Of a stretch of 64,000 nucleotides of DNA, positions 17,899 through 27,131 are shown piece after piece. Position numbers and translations under genes: made by a program. Each line of letters begins with the position of its first letter. Positions within the stretch are counted from its first letter, which is position 1. A model generated the notes under the pieces. That model did not search any database, had not been told where the DNA came from, and was given only the letters and a program-made list of their open reading frames with translations. Origin of the DNA: Granulicella mallensis MP5ACTX8. Lineage in GTDB: Bacteria; Acidobacteriota; Terriglobia; Terriglobales; Acidobacteriaceae. The stretch is from assembly GCF_000178955.2 (NCBI RefSeq), contig NC_016631.1:5456001-5520000 (forward strand), read 5' to 3'.

Positions 17899-18861
17899 TT
17901 ATGGATTTTGTACAACGAGTTGGTCCGCAAGCCGGAAGCGCACGATGGACTCGGCAGGAATCACGATGTCGCGATTGCCGGTGGTACCGGCGATCAACGT
18001 GCCTGCGCCGGCGCCCGCTGCGCCACCGATCGCCAGTCCGACACCGCCGGTAGCGATGCCGCCGATCAACATGCCCGCACCGGTCATGCCACCGATAAAG
18101 CCTGAAGAACGCCGGCCCTTCCCACGCTTCGTACGCACGTTGTCATGCGTATCGATCCCATATTGATTGCCATTCAGCGTCATCGATGTGAGGCGTAGTT
18201 CGAGGATTGAACTGCCCTTGAAGTGACCGCGGCGATGCGAAGCATCCACCCGGCCGGAGACCGGTGTGCCACGCGGGATCACGACCGTACCGCCCTGCAC
18301 CACGGGTTCGACAACCTCGCCGGAGAAGCGATCGCCAGTGCGGCTGGTCTTGACACTGATGCGCTGATTGACCCGAATAGCCAGATCCGTACCGGCAGGA
18401 ACAGTGAGTTGCAGAGGAGCCGCCGGGGGAGCCGACGAGGGCTGGGCAGGCTGACTGGCCGCCGCTGCCGATTGCACCGATTCATTCTGCTGAGACGTAT
18501 TACCCTGCGGAGACATCGTGCCCTGGGGAGACATGGCACCGTTGCTGCCATCGTTGGGAACCGGAGCAGCCCCGACAGCGGTGATTACCGGATCCGTTTG
18601 ACGCGGTTTGGTCCCGGCCAGCGGCGGCGTGGTGGAGGTCTGAACGACAGGCCCCTGTCCTGCCACCGGAGCCTGTACCGTAGTGGTGACAGAGTTGCCG
18701 TTTGCATCGACGTAGTTGATCTGCTGAGGCGTATTCGTAGAGGCAGCCTGGGCCTTCGCCTGGTCAAGTGCCTGCTGCTCTTTGTTTTTGCAGCCTGCAA
18801 GCATGGCCAGGGTGATAAGCCCCGCGCCTGCCATAAAACGAATCTGTCTGCTGAATGCCAT
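17899..18861 (-). CDS. Lipoprotein with C-terminal glycine-zipper region
   Basis: A 320-aa predicted lipoprotein. The signal peptide ends in the lipobox LAGC (lipidated C24), followed by charged KNKEQQ. A low-complexity linker (Thr/Gln/Pro/Ser) leads to a beta-rich domain (about 150-250: QLTVPAGTDLAIRVNQRISV onward). A Gly/Ala-rich stretch (GGMTGAGMLIGGIATGG and beyond) resembles a glycine zipper. Because the mature protein is tethered by lipid, the Gly-rich part may insert in or pack against the membrane. The gene is divergent from kbl and ends at a shared terminator. Function unknown. Confidence 0.75.
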   Translation of the reverse strand: MAFSRQIRFMAGAGLITLAMLAGCKNKEQQALDQAKAQAASTNTPQQINYVDANGNSVTTTVQAPVAGQGPVVQTSTTPPLAGTKPRQTDPVITAVGAAPVPNDGSNGAMSPQGTMSPQGNTSQQNESVQSAAAASQPAQPSSAPPAAPLQLTVPAGTDLAIRVNQRISVKTSRTGDRFSGEVVEPVVQGGTVVIPRGTPVSGRVDASHRRGHFKGSSILELRLTSMTLNGNQYGIDTHDNVRTKRGKGRRSSGFIGGMTGAGMLIGGIATGGVGLAIGGAAGAGAGTLIAGTTGNRDIVIPAESIVRFRLADQLVVQNP

Positions 18862-19012
18862 TGATCTTCTCCTCGCCGCATTGAGCCCATGCGGCCTTTC
18901 GGGGAGTTGCTGGCTCGAGTAGGTTTACTTTGAGTGAGATGCCCTATTTCCGGCCACTGTCGCCTAGCCCAAAGCGAAAGATAGAGAGAAAGAGTTAAGA
19001 TCGTGAACAGCC

Positions 19013-20233
19013 ATGAGCCCGACATCGACACCCAGCACGCGTCCGCAACTCGCCCACCTCTCCGCACAACTCGACGATCTGCGAGCCCGCGGCACCTACT
19101 TCCGCCTGCGTGTTCTGGAGGACGAGCAGGCTTCCGTATGCCACTATGACGGTCGCGAGGTCATCAACCTTGCCTCGAACAACTACCTCGGGTTGTGCAA
19201 TCACCCGAAGCTGCGTGAGGCGGCAATTGCCGCTACCGAAAAGTACGGCGTAGGCTCCGGTGCGGTGCGTACCATCGCCGGAACCATGCGCATTCACATG
19301 GAACTCGAAGAGAAGATCGCGGCGTTCAAGGGTGTAGAGGCCTGCGTGGTCTTCCAATCCGGCTTCGCAGCCAATGCAGGCACGGTGTCGAGCATCCTCG
19401 GCAAAGAAGACTTCATCCTCTCCGACGAACTGAATCACGCGAGCATCATCGATGGCGCCCGGCTCTCACGCGCGAAGATCAAGGTCTTCCGCCACAAGGA
19501 CGTCGCACACGCCGAGGAGTTGTTGAAGGAGATTCAGAACGAACCCGGCCGCAAGCTCGTCATCACCGACGGCGTATTTTCGATGGACGGTGACATCGGC
19601 CCGGTCGCGCAGCTTTGCGATCTCTGCGATAAGTACGGCGCGATCATGATGGTCGACGACGCGCATGCCTCCGGCGTGCTGGGCCGCAATGGCCGGGGCA
19701 GCGTCGACCACTTCGGCTGCACGCAGCGCGTGGACGTACAGGTAGGCACGCTGTCGAAGGCCATCGGCGCGCTGGGTGGCTATGTCTGTGGCTCCAGGGA
19801 TCTGATCGACTATCTCTATCACCGTGCACGGCCCTTCCTGTTTTCAACGTCGCATCCGCCATCCGTGGCTGCCACCTGCATCGCCGCATTCGACCTATTG
19901 GAGAGTGAGCCCGAGCGCATTGAACGGCTATGGTCGAACACGCGCTACTTCCAGGAGCAGCTGAAGATAGCCGGGTTCGACATCGGCGGCAAGACCACGC
20001 CCGCCAGTGAGACACCGATTACTCCTATCCTCATCGGCGACGGCCGCAAGACCATGGACTTCAGCCGCGCGCTCTTCGAGCAGGGACTGATGGCTACCGG
20101 CATCGCCTTCCCCACGGTCCCGGAGGGCAAGGCACGCATCCGCTGCATCATGACCAGCGAGCATACCCGCCAACAGATCGATCAGGCTCTGGAGATCCTG
20201 ACAACCACGGCAAAACGGCTGGAGATTTTGTAG
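19013..20233 (+). CDS. kbl: Glycine C-acetyltransferase (2-amino-3-ketobutyrate CoA ligase)
   Basis: A 406-aa PLP-dependent alpha-oxoamine synthase. It converts 2-amino-3-ketobutyrate plus CoA to glycine and acetyl-CoA, the second step of threonine breakdown after Tdh. The PLP lysine is K249 in GTLSKAIGALGG. NNYLGLCNHPKL, SGAVRTIAGT and DDAHASGVLG are family signatures. A biotin-synthesis BioF is the main alternative, but the substrate-loop sequence and the nearby tdh favour Kbl. Length fits the family of about 395-400 residues. Confidence 0.9.
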   Translation: MSPTSTPSTRPQLAHLSAQLDDLRARGTYFRLRVLEDEQASVCHYDGREVINLASNNYLGLCNHPKLREAAIAATEKYGVGSGAVRTIAGTMRIHMELEEKIAAFKGVEACVVFQSGFAANAGTVSSILGKEDFILSDELNHASIIDGARLSRAKIKVFRHKDVAHAEELLKEIQNEPGRKLVITDGVFSMDGDIGPVAQLCDLCDKYGAIMMVDDAHASGVLGRNGRGSVDHFGCTQRVDVQVGTLSKAIGALGGYVCGSRDLIDYLYHRARPFLFSTSHPPSVAATCIAAFDLLESEPERIERLWSNTRYFQEQLKIAGFDIGGKTTPASETPITPILIGDGRKTMDFSRALFEQGLMATGIAFPTVPEGKARIRCIMTSEHTRQQIDQALEILTTTAKRLEIL

Positions 20234-20306
20234 TGAATTTTCATCTTTCCGGGAAGCTCCACAGCATCTCAGTCTGGTAGAAAGTCACTAACAAGGAGAT
20301 TTTGCA

Positions 20307-20699
20307 ATGGCTGATTTGGATGCTCTGAAGCAGAAGTATGCCCCTGTAATTGAGACGATTGAGAGCTTTTCCGAGTATGGCGCGAAGCTGGACTCCGTCG
20401 ATCTCGATGGCGAAAAGCTGCACCTCAAGGGCGAGGTTCCGTCGACCGTGATCGCGAACCGCGTCTGGGACGTCATCAAGGAAGTCGACCCGACCTACAG
20501 CGACCTCGAGCACGAGATTGCCACCACCGGCGGCGAGACGCAGCCCTACACCATCAAGGCCGGCGACAACCTCAGCAAGGTGAGCAAGCTGTTCTATGGC
20601 CATGCGAACAAGTACCAGGAGATCGCATCCGCCAACGGCATCGACAACCCTGATCACATCCAGGTGGGCCAGGAGATCAACATTCCTGTGCAGTCGTAG
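20307..20699 (+). CDS. BON-LysM domain protein (Kbp/YgaU-like)
   Basis: A 130-aa protein with a BON-like domain (about 20-72) and a C-terminal LysM domain (about 79-128: YTIKAGDNLSKVSKLFYG to QVGQEINIPV). The arrangement matches E. coli Kbp (YgaU), a cytoplasmic potassium-binding protein. No signal peptide is present. AAGGAG lies 8 nt before the ATG, a strong ribosome site. It is 73 bp after kbl and has its own terminator. A potassium-sensing role is inferred from domain order. Confidence 0.8.
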   Translation: MADLDALKQKYAPVIETIESFSEYGAKLDSVDLDGEKLHLKGEVPSTVIANRVWDVIKEVDPTYSDLEHEIATTGGETQPYTIKAGDNLSKVSKLFYGHANKYQEIASANGIDNPDHIQVGQEINIPVQS

Positions 20700-20717
20700 G
20701 TATTCAGGCTATGAAAG

Positions 20718-20743
20718 AAAGGCCGCTTCGGCGGCCTTTTTCT
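20718..20743 (+). terminator. Intrinsic terminator
   Basis: A 9-bp stem AAAGGCCGC with a TTCG tetraloop followed by TTTTT, 19 nt after the BON-LysM stop. Confidence 0.85.
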
Positions 20744-20832
20744 ATTGAAACCATCAACAATCGGCCTCAATTCAAGCCATCCACCGCAAGCAGGTGTCAT
20801 TCCCCTCGTTATCGTGGCAGAATGTTGCTCGT

Positions 20833-21576
20833 CTAAGGTGCAGCAACCTTCGATAACCACAGTTCCGCAACCTTCAGCAATCCACCATCGGAACGAAACT
20901 TCACATCTCGGCAATCGAATAAAACAGCCGTTTTTCTCTGAGCTCTAACGAGGCTAAAAGCGTGCTTGAGGCTCCGGCTGTTGTCGAACATCAGAGTCAT
21001 ATCAGCAACCTCCGACGCTATTCGAATTGCTTGCTGCGTGCGAGGATACCGGCTCTTCAATTTAGCGTCGGGTACCGAATGGCCACCGTGCATTTTTCTT
21101 GTGGCCACACGCAAAATGGAGAGTTCTGCACTGGCAAGTCCAACAAACAACAAGATCACGAAATACCCGTGTTCCTGCAAGGTCGTGATGGTGTCTGTTT
21201 TGGATTTGAAACTACCATCCGGCTGCTGCTCAAGATAGGAAAAGACTGTTTCGAAGGCAAAGGACATGCCTTGATCCATAATCAACCCCATAAAAAGTTG
21301 GACGCCGTCCTGAGAGAGCTTCTGCCAACGCTCGTCTCCATCTCGCAATCTCTCCGCCCATTGCTTCAACTTCTGATCTTCGTCGACTGGAGGAAGAAGT
21401 GAGAGTGTGAGACGATCCGCGTTCACCAAAGGAATCTGGAGCCCGTCAGCAAGTCTGTCATACCAGAGCGTCGACTTCCCCGATCCATTATGGCCAGCTA
21501 GAACAAGTGCGATAGGTTTTCCTTCTGCGGCTGCAATCTTCAGAAGGCTGTCGAGCGTCGGAGGCTTCCGAACCAT
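20833..21576 (-). CDS. Zeta-toxin-like P-loop kinase
   Basis: A 247-aa ATPase. Walker A GHNGSGKST (28-36) follows a beta strand (IALVLAG). The second part has RVATRKMHGGHSVPDAKLKSRYPRT, a stretch typical of zeta-toxin-like proteins. Zeta toxins phosphorylate UDP-N-acetylglucosamine and block wall synthesis. Family members without a clear antitoxin also occur, so activity is inferred. The start ATG overlaps the stop of the upstream small gene by one base (TAATG), which implies translational coupling and resembles antitoxin-toxin order. It lies in somewhat AT-richer DNA than the neighbouring rel gene. Confidence 0.75.
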   Translation of the reverse strand: MVRKPPTLDSLLKIAAAEGKPIALVLAGHNGSGKSTLWYDRLADGLQIPLVNADRLTLSLLPPVDEDQKLKQWAERLRDGDERWQKLSQDGVQLFMGLIMDQGMSFAFETVFSYLEQQPDGSFKSKTDTITTLQEHGYFVILLFVGLASAELSILRVATRKMHGGHSVPDAKLKSRYPRTQQAIRIASEVADMTLMFDNSRSLKHAFSLVRAQRKTAVLFDCRDVKFRSDGGLLKVAELWLSKVAAP

Positions 21577-21965
21577 TAGCCGGCTTTCGCTATTACGCGG
21601 AATTTGCCGTTCACAACTCGACCGACAATCTTCCGTCCGGCGGCATCTTCACGCACAATTTTGGAAGTGTCTTTGGGGTCAATGGAGTAGGCGTACACAG
21701 GCTTGTCCGAAATACTCCTGAACACCCGACTGCGATCTACTCCAGGCTTGCTCATAACCTTACCGAGCCGAGCGAGTACGGCAGAAGCTTTCTCTTTCGG
21801 TGAAACGGTTTCTTTTCGATACCGCTCACCAATTTTGATAACCAAGAGATCGGCGCGAGGAGTGACGACTCTCCGTTCACTCGCTGCAGCAACCATACCT
21901 CTTGCGGCAGCAACCTTGCGACCTTTAGCAGGTAAAGTTGAAGATGCATTTTGTGGAGTGCTCAT
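21576..21965 (-). CDS. Small basic protein coupled to the zeta-like kinase, candidate antitoxin
   Basis: A 129-aa Lys/Arg/Ala-rich protein starting MSTPQNASS. AAGGA lies 5 nt upstream of this ATG and decides it over an ATG 16 codons earlier that has no ribosome site. The N-terminal 45 residues look disordered. The C-terminal region (VFRSISDKPVYAYSIDPKDT and onward) may fold. It shows no similarity that I recognise to epsilon antitoxins. Its position upstream of the kinase, with a TAATG junction, makes it a candidate antitoxin. Confidence 0.6.
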   Translation of the reverse strand: MSTPQNASSTLPAKGRKVAAARGMVAAASERRVVTPRADLLVIKIGERYRKETVSPKEKASAVLARLGKVMSKPGVDRSRVFRSISDKPVYAYSIDPKDTSKIVREDAAGRKIVGRVVNGKFRVIAKAG

Positions 21966-22097
21966 GTTTCCTTCTCTCTCACACGCGCTCGGAACCGACA
22001 ATGCAAATAGCAATTGTCGAAAACCAGTATAGCCTTCCGCCTGAGGATAGAAAATGCAGATTTCGGCGCCTTAGCAATTCTGTCCTGTATCCCTAAG

Positions 22098-24596
22098 CTA
22101 GATCTTCTGCACGCGCATCACTTCGCGAACACCGGGCACTTTGCGCAGATTCTGTGTCAGCCGCGTGAGATGGCGAAGGTCGACCGTCTCAATGACAAAA
22201 TCGACATGGACCACGCCATCCTGCGAAGGTTTGGTGTCCAGCGAGCGGATGTTCGTGCCGTCCTCGGAGATGATGGCCGTGAACTCTTTCAGCAGACCGG
22301 CGCGGTCGTCGCACACCACCGTCAGCTTTACCGGATAGGTCGTAGGCTTCGGCCCCTGCTTCGTACCAGCTACAGCAGGTGCCAATGCGGCCCAATCGAC
22401 ATCGATGCGGCGATCGGCTTCGTAGAGCAGGTTCTGCACGTTCGGACAGCTGCGCGCATGAACGGCCACGCCCTTGCCACGCGTGACATAGCCGATGATC
22501 TCTTCGCCGCGAATCGGGTTGCAACATCGCGCGCGGTACACCAGCAGGTCGTCCTGCCCTTCCACCTGCAGCGAGTCCGACCCCTTGCCGAAGAAGACGC
22601 GCTTCACGGCATCGGACATGTGCGCGAGAGTATTGCCCACCGCTCCCGGCTCCGTATGCGCGGCTTCGGCGGCCATCGTGCTGCCGGGCTCCAACTTGTT
22701 CAGCACCTGCCGGGCTGAATATTTTCCGAAGCCGATGCCCGCCAGCAGATCCTGCTCGCCGCCCAGGCCATAGTCATTCGCAATGCGGTCGAAGTCGGCG
22801 GTCTTGAACTTGTCGAGCGACAGCTTGTACTTGCGCGCCTCGCGGTCCAGCAGCTTGCGGCCGATCTCAAGGGCACGAGCCCGTTGGTTCTCGTTGAGCC
22901 AGTGCTTAATCTTATTGCGGGCGCGCGAGCTCTTGGTAAAACTCAACCAGTCGCGCGAAGGAGCGTGGCCGGCCTGCGTGCTGATCTCGACGATATCGCC
23001 GTTGCGTAGCTTGTGCCGCAGCGGAACAATGCGACCGTTCACCTTGGCGCCCGTCGTCGTATGGCCGACATCGGTGTGAATGGCATAGGCAAAATCGACC
23101 GGCGTGCCGTCCTTGGGCAGCACGATGACCTTGCCCTTGGGCGTAAAGGTGTAGACCTCCGCGGGGTACAGGTCGATGCGCAGCGTCGACATGAACTCAT
23201 TGGGATCGGTCATCTCGCGCTGCCATTCCATCAACTGCCGGACCCACGCCAGCCGCTGTTCATCCGCGGCGCTGACGTTGTCGCTGGCCTTGTACTTCCA
23301 GTGCGCGGCGATGCCCTCTTCCGCCACCTGGTGCATGTCTTCGGTGCGAATCTGCACCTCGAACTGGTGTGCGCCTTCGGCGATCAGCGTCGTGTGCAGC
23401 GACTGATACATGTTCGGCCGCGGCATTGCGATGAAATCTTTAAAGCGCCCGGGCACAGGACGCCAGGTGCTGTGCAACAGGCCGAGCGCGGCGTAGCAAT
23501 CCTGCTCCGTCTGTGTAATCACGCGGATGGCAAAGAGGTCATAGACCTGGTCGACCGGAATCTGGTGGGCCGTAAGCTTCTGCTGGATCGAGTAGAGCCG
23601 CTTGATGCGCGATTCCACGCGGGCATTGATATTCGCCTCGCGCAGCTTGGCTTCCAGCGTGCTCACGATGCGATGCAGAAAGGCTTCGCCCTCACCGCGC
23701 AGCGAGTCGACTTCGGTCGTAAGCTGCGTGTACTGGAAGGGATCGGTGTAGCGGAAAGCGAGGTCTTCGAGCTCGCCGCGCAGTTTGCCCATGCCCAGCC
23801 GATGCGCTAATGGAGCGTAGATTTCGAGGGTCTCGCGCGCGATGCGCTGTTGCTTCTCGGGCTTCAGGTGCTCGAGCGTGCGCATGTTGTGCAGGCGGTC
23901 GGCGAGCTTGATGATGACCACGCGAACGTCCGTGACCATGGCCAGCAGCATCTTGCGAATGTTCTCGGCCTGGTGGTCTTCGCGATTGGCAAACTTGATC
24001 TTGTCGAGCTTGGTAACGCCCTCGACGATATGCGCCACCTGCTCGCCGAAGCGCTTCGCGATCTCCTCAGGGGTAACGTCGGTGTCTTCCACCGCATCGT
24101 GCAGCAGTCCAGCAGCGATCGCGGTCGAGTCCATCTTCAACTCCGCAAGCACCTGCGCAACCTCAAGCGGATGGATGACGTACGGCTCGCCCGAGGCGCG
24201 CTTTTGCGTCGCATGCTGCTGCATGCAGAAGATCCATGCTGAGCGAATAATCGCAAGATCGTCTGCGGGCCGGTTAGCACGTACAGTTGCGAGCATGCGC
24301 TCAAAGCGCGCGTCCAGTGCCACATCGCCGGAGAGTACACGGGTGCTGGGCTCGACCGGAGGCGGTGCCGGGGCAGGCGAAAGGAAGACGCCGGAGGGCT
24401 CATCGAGATCTGTGGTCTTTAGATCGGCGATAGCACTTGCAGACGGAGGATGGCCAAGCGAGGTGGGGGGGAGCGTTGCTTCGAGCTCCACGCCAGTTTC
24501 GCTGATTGGTGGCGCGAACGATCTCTCTGAGCCGGCCGCCGGGAAGCGGCCTTCCCCTGATTCAGGACCGGGTACAACCGGCCGCGCTATAGCCAT
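22098..24596 (-). CDS. rel: Bifunctional (p)ppGpp synthetase/hydrolase (RelA/SpoT family)
   Basis: An 832-aa stringent-response enzyme. The HD hydrolase domain has LLHDAVEDT (H166, D167). The synthetase domain has RFKD (384-387), the RxKD form found in bifunctional Rel/SpoT rather than the ExDD of RelA. A TGS domain (about 476-540) and a C-terminal ACT domain (about 757-832) follow. An unusual N-terminal extension of about 90 residues, rich in Pro and Ser and without domain features, precedes the HD domain. No other gene shares its operon. A palindromic element lies between it and the hydrolase gene. Confidence 0.93.
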   Translation of the reverse strand: MAIARPVVPGPESGEGRFPAAGSERSFAPPISETGVELEATLPPTSLGHPPSASAIADLKTTDLDEPSGVFLSPAPAPPPVEPSTRVLSGDVALDARFERMLATVRANRPADDLAIIRSAWIFCMQQHATQKRASGEPYVIHPLEVAQVLAELKMDSTAIAAGLLHDAVEDTDVTPEEIAKRFGEQVAHIVEGVTKLDKIKFANREDHQAENIRKMLLAMVTDVRVVIIKLADRLHNMRTLEHLKPEKQQRIARETLEIYAPLAHRLGMGKLRGELEDLAFRYTDPFQYTQLTTEVDSLRGEGEAFLHRIVSTLEAKLREANINARVESRIKRLYSIQQKLTAHQIPVDQVYDLFAIRVITQTEQDCYAALGLLHSTWRPVPGRFKDFIAMPRPNMYQSLHTTLIAEGAHQFEVQIRTEDMHQVAEEGIAAHWKYKASDNVSAADEQRLAWVRQLMEWQREMTDPNEFMSTLRIDLYPAEVYTFTPKGKVIVLPKDGTPVDFAYAIHTDVGHTTTGAKVNGRIVPLRHKLRNGDIVEISTQAGHAPSRDWLSFTKSSRARNKIKHWLNENQRARALEIGRKLLDREARKYKLSLDKFKTADFDRIANDYGLGGEQDLLAGIGFGKYSARQVLNKLEPGSTMAAEAAHTEPGAVGNTLAHMSDAVKRVFFGKGSDSLQVEGQDDLLVYRARCCNPIRGEEIIGYVTRGKGVAVHARSCPNVQNLLYEADRRIDVDWAALAPAVAGTKQGPKPTTYPVKLTVVCDDRAGLLKEFTAIISEDGTNIRSLDTKPSQDGVVHVDFVIETVDLRHLTRLTQNLRKVPGVREVMRVQKI

Positions 24597-24638
24597 AGGC
24601 CATTATACGTGGGCGGTGGTTCGTAGAGATAAGGGAGG

Positions 24639-24838
24639 AGTGGCAAGTGGTAAGTACAGGGGCACTGGGGCCGGAGCGACAAGATTACAGCGCCAACGGC
24701 GCGGCACATGGCAACCCGGGCCGAAGCAGATTCCCTGCGGGAATGACAACCAGAAAAGCAAGTACAAAGACAAAAGTAAGTGCAAAGGCAACTACCGGCC
24801 AGACCGCTCTACCCACTTATCACTTGTCACTTGCCACT
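24639..24838. repeat. Palindromic intergenic element upstream of rel
   Basis: The outer arms AGTGGCAAGTGGTAAGT (from 24639) and their imperfect complement (ending 24838, with a 7-nt insertion) bound about 200 bp of non-coding DNA. Inside is GGAATGACAACCAGAAAAGC (24742-24761), whose complement also occurs near 26105-26130. It occupies the whole gap between rel and the hydrolase gene. Confidence 0.65.
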
Positions 24839-24841
24839 GTC

Positions 24842-26032
24842 TTACCGCAGCAATCCGGGCGTCGGCCTGGGCCCTTGATGCGTCCATCGCACCAGTTCGT
24901 CGAACGCCCGCCCAATCTCTTCCGGGGCAATGACGCAGTGGCCCTCGCGATGCACGTATTTCTGCACGAGGTTTTGCTCGAAGCCCGCGGCCATCACCAG
25001 GTGGTCATAGGCAGAGAGCGTCGTTGCAGGGACCAGGGGATCGTAGATCGTATGGAGCGCGAGCATGGGCTTCGCCAGGTGGCCATTCGGAGTGTAGTGG
25101 CGGAAGAGATACTCCTTGGCCTTCGGGTCGGCGGCATAGCGGCGAACGCCATCGTTCAAGGCATAATCACCGGCGGACGAAGCAGGATTCGTCCCGGTAT
25201 AGATGTAGTTGCGATTGTCGAAGGGGTTTCCCCCGGCCCGGCGCTGCATGTCGCCAATCACGAAGGTGAAGTAGGAGATACTACTGGCCAGCCCGGCATC
25301 GGTATGCAATCCCGTGAGGGCCCGCATCTCTTCGGCGGCCTCGGGATTGGCACGCAAAGCGGCCATGATCTTCTCGTGCATGGCGATCGAGTTGATGTAG
25401 TCGGCGGGCGTAGGAACCAACGGCGGCATCAGGCCGGGAAAGTAGAAGTCGAAGGCTGCACGCCAGGCGAAGCGCCGCTCAAAAGACTCGGACGTCGCCC
25501 CCACAGCGCCGCAAAGATCCAGTCCCCCGAGATAGGGCTTCGGATTCAACTCCAGCGTAATCATGGTGAGCGCACCGCCCATCGACTCGCCGGCAACGTA
25601 CGTTTCGTGCGGCTGGCCATAGGTCTTCGTAAAGTAGCGGCGCAACTGCTCCGTCTCCGGATAAGCCTGCGGCAGGGCCCAGCCGGGCTGCGAGTAGGCG
25701 CTCTGCGCGATGGCATAGTGGCGGTCGAAGAGCGGTATCTGCCGTGGCTCCAGACGCTCGGCGAGGTGGAACGTCACTCCCTGCGTGGCATAGCCGTGGT
25801 AGTAGACGATCAGCGAGTGGTTCCAGTCGTTGGGAATGTCGATGCGGTACGCCGCGCCTGACAGTACACCGATCTCGGTAGTTCCAAAGGGCGTCTTCAG
25901 CACCGCAGGCCGGGACTCCGGCTTCTGAGCATGAAGGAGCGATGCGCCGGCCAGCGCAAAAACGATCACTGATTTCAGCGCAGACAGGCCTGTCTTGTGC
26001 GTTGAAAGACGATCTCGCGAAGTAAGAAGCAT
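24842..26032 (-). CDS. Secreted alpha/beta-hydrolase
   Basis: A 396-aa protein with an N-terminal signal peptide or anchor (about 15-36, ending LLHAQ). It has an alpha/beta-hydrolase fold: oxyanion strand LIVYYHGYA (74-82), nucleophile elbow GESMGG (S150), a probable acid in TIYDPLVPA, and histidine in REGHCVIAP. A helical lid region lies between residues 190 and 290. Substrate is not evident; a peptidase, esterase or lipase role is possible. It appears monocistronic, flanked by palindromic repeats. Confidence 0.75.
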   Translation of the reverse strand: MLLTSRDRLSTHKTGLSALKSVIVFALAGASLLHAQKPESRPAVLKTPFGTTEIGVLSGAAYRIDIPNDWNHSLIVYYHGYATQGVTFHLAERLEPRQIPLFDRHYAIAQSAYSQPGWALPQAYPETEQLRRYFTKTYGQPHETYVAGESMGGALTMITLELNPKPYLGGLDLCGAVGATSESFERRFAWRAAFDFYFPGLMPPLVPTPADYINSIAMHEKIMAALRANPEAAEEMRALTGLHTDAGLASSISYFTFVIGDMQRRAGGNPFDNRNYIYTGTNPASSAGDYALNDGVRRYAADPKAKEYLFRHYTPNGHLAKPMLALHTIYDPLVPATTLSAYDHLVMAAGFEQNLVQKYVHREGHCVIAPEEIGRAFDELVRWTHQGPRPTPGLLR

Positions 26033-26117
26033 GTAGGGTTCCCACCGATTCTATCGCACACGGTTCTTACCCTTTGCCGTCGCCCAGCTTCGGCTTTCTG
26101 CTCTTGTTTTTGCTTTT

Positions 26118-26165
26118 CTGGTTGTCATTCCGACCCTGAGCTTAGTCGAAGGGGAGGAACCTGCT
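26118..26165. repeat. Single arm of a dispersed intergenic repeat
   Basis: TGGTTGTCATTCC followed by CCCTGAGCTTAGTCGAAGG, GGAACCTGCTT. The same series in the same order occurs at 29908-29960, with small substitutions, between unrelated genes. Confidence 0.6.
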
Positions 26166-26192
26166 TCCCGAATCACCACAAACGCCTGTGCT

Positions 26193-27131
26193 TCATCCAA
26201 ACGACTTCCGAGCCAGCGCAAGCGCCTCCGCCTGCATACCAGCCTCGTCCCCACATCCCGCCAACCAGTGCATCTCCGTCTCACGGCGAAACCACGTCAT
26301 CTGCCGCTTGGCATAGTTGCGATGCCCCTGCTGCGCCGCTGCAACGGCAGCCTCCGACGTCAGCTCCCCACGCAGAACCGTCATCGCCTGCGCATAGCCA
26401 AGCGAGGTCAAGGCACGGCAATCCTCCCCGAAGCGAGAACGCAACATCTCCGTCTCGGCAACGAGACCGCGCTCGAACATCGCTGCCGCGCGCTGGTTGA
26501 TGCGTGCATAAAGAACCTCGCGCGGAGGTCCGAGCGCAAACTGCAGCACGCGATAGCCCTGCAGGGCATCCCGCCCGGCCTGCCACTGTTCCGTCTGGGG
26601 CTGCTTGGCGGCAAGAGTGACCTCGATACTGCGGATCAGCTTCGGCGTATCGTTCGCGTGGATGGCCCGTGCTGCCTGGGCATCGAGCCGCTGCAGCATG
26701 CGGTGCAGATATGTCGACCCGCGCTTCGCCGCAACCTCTCGCAGCCTCTCGCGCAATGCCTCATCGCGAGGAGGAGCAGGTGCGAGTCCCTGCAGCAGCG
26801 CGCGCAGATAGAGCCCCGTTCCCCCGGCGACGATGGGCACAAGTCCCCGGTCGCGAATATCGGCGATGGCCGCACGCGCATGCCTGGCGTAGTCGCCTGC
26901 GGTACAGGCCTCATCCGGCCAGTAGAGATCGAGGCAGTGGTGCGGCACTCGCGCGCGCTCTTCGTCCGTCGGTTTGGCCGAGCCAATATCCATCAACCGA
27001 TAGACCGCCACCGAATCGCAGCTCACGATCTCGCCACCCAGTTGCGCAGCAAGTGCCATCGCCAGGGCCGTCTTCCCGCTTGCCGTGGGCCCCGCGACAA
27101 CGAGCAGCGGAGTCTCCCCCTGCCCGCTCAT
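26193..27131 (-). CDS. miaA: tRNA dimethylallyltransferase
   Basis: This enzyme transfers the dimethylallyl group from DMAPP to A37 of tRNAs reading UNN codons. The P-loop GPTASGKT (14-21) and the DSVAVYRLMDIGSAKPT substrate loop are diagnostic. QMTWFRRETEMHWL near the C-terminus is the family tRNA-binding motif. I choose the ATG at 27131, which overlaps the upstream stop as ATGA. A start four codons earlier would overlap more and lacks a ribosome site. The product is 312 aa, normal for MiaA. It is likely in an operon with the small membrane protein and TonB genes. Confidence 0.92.
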   Translation of the reverse strand: MSGQGETPLLVVAGPTASGKTALAMALAAQLGGEIVSCDSVAVYRLMDIGSAKPTDEERARVPHHCLDLYWPDEACTAGDYARHARAAIADIRDRGLVPIVAGGTGLYLRALLQGLAPAPPRDEALRERLREVAAKRGSTYLHRMLQRLDAQAARAIHANDTPKLIRSIEVTLAAKQPQTEQWQAGRDALQGYRVLQFALGPPREVLYARINQRAAAMFERGLVAETEMLRSRFGEDCRALTSLGYAQAMTVLRGELTSEAAVAAAQQGHRNYAKRQMTWFRRETEMHWLAGCGDEAGMQAEALALARKSFG

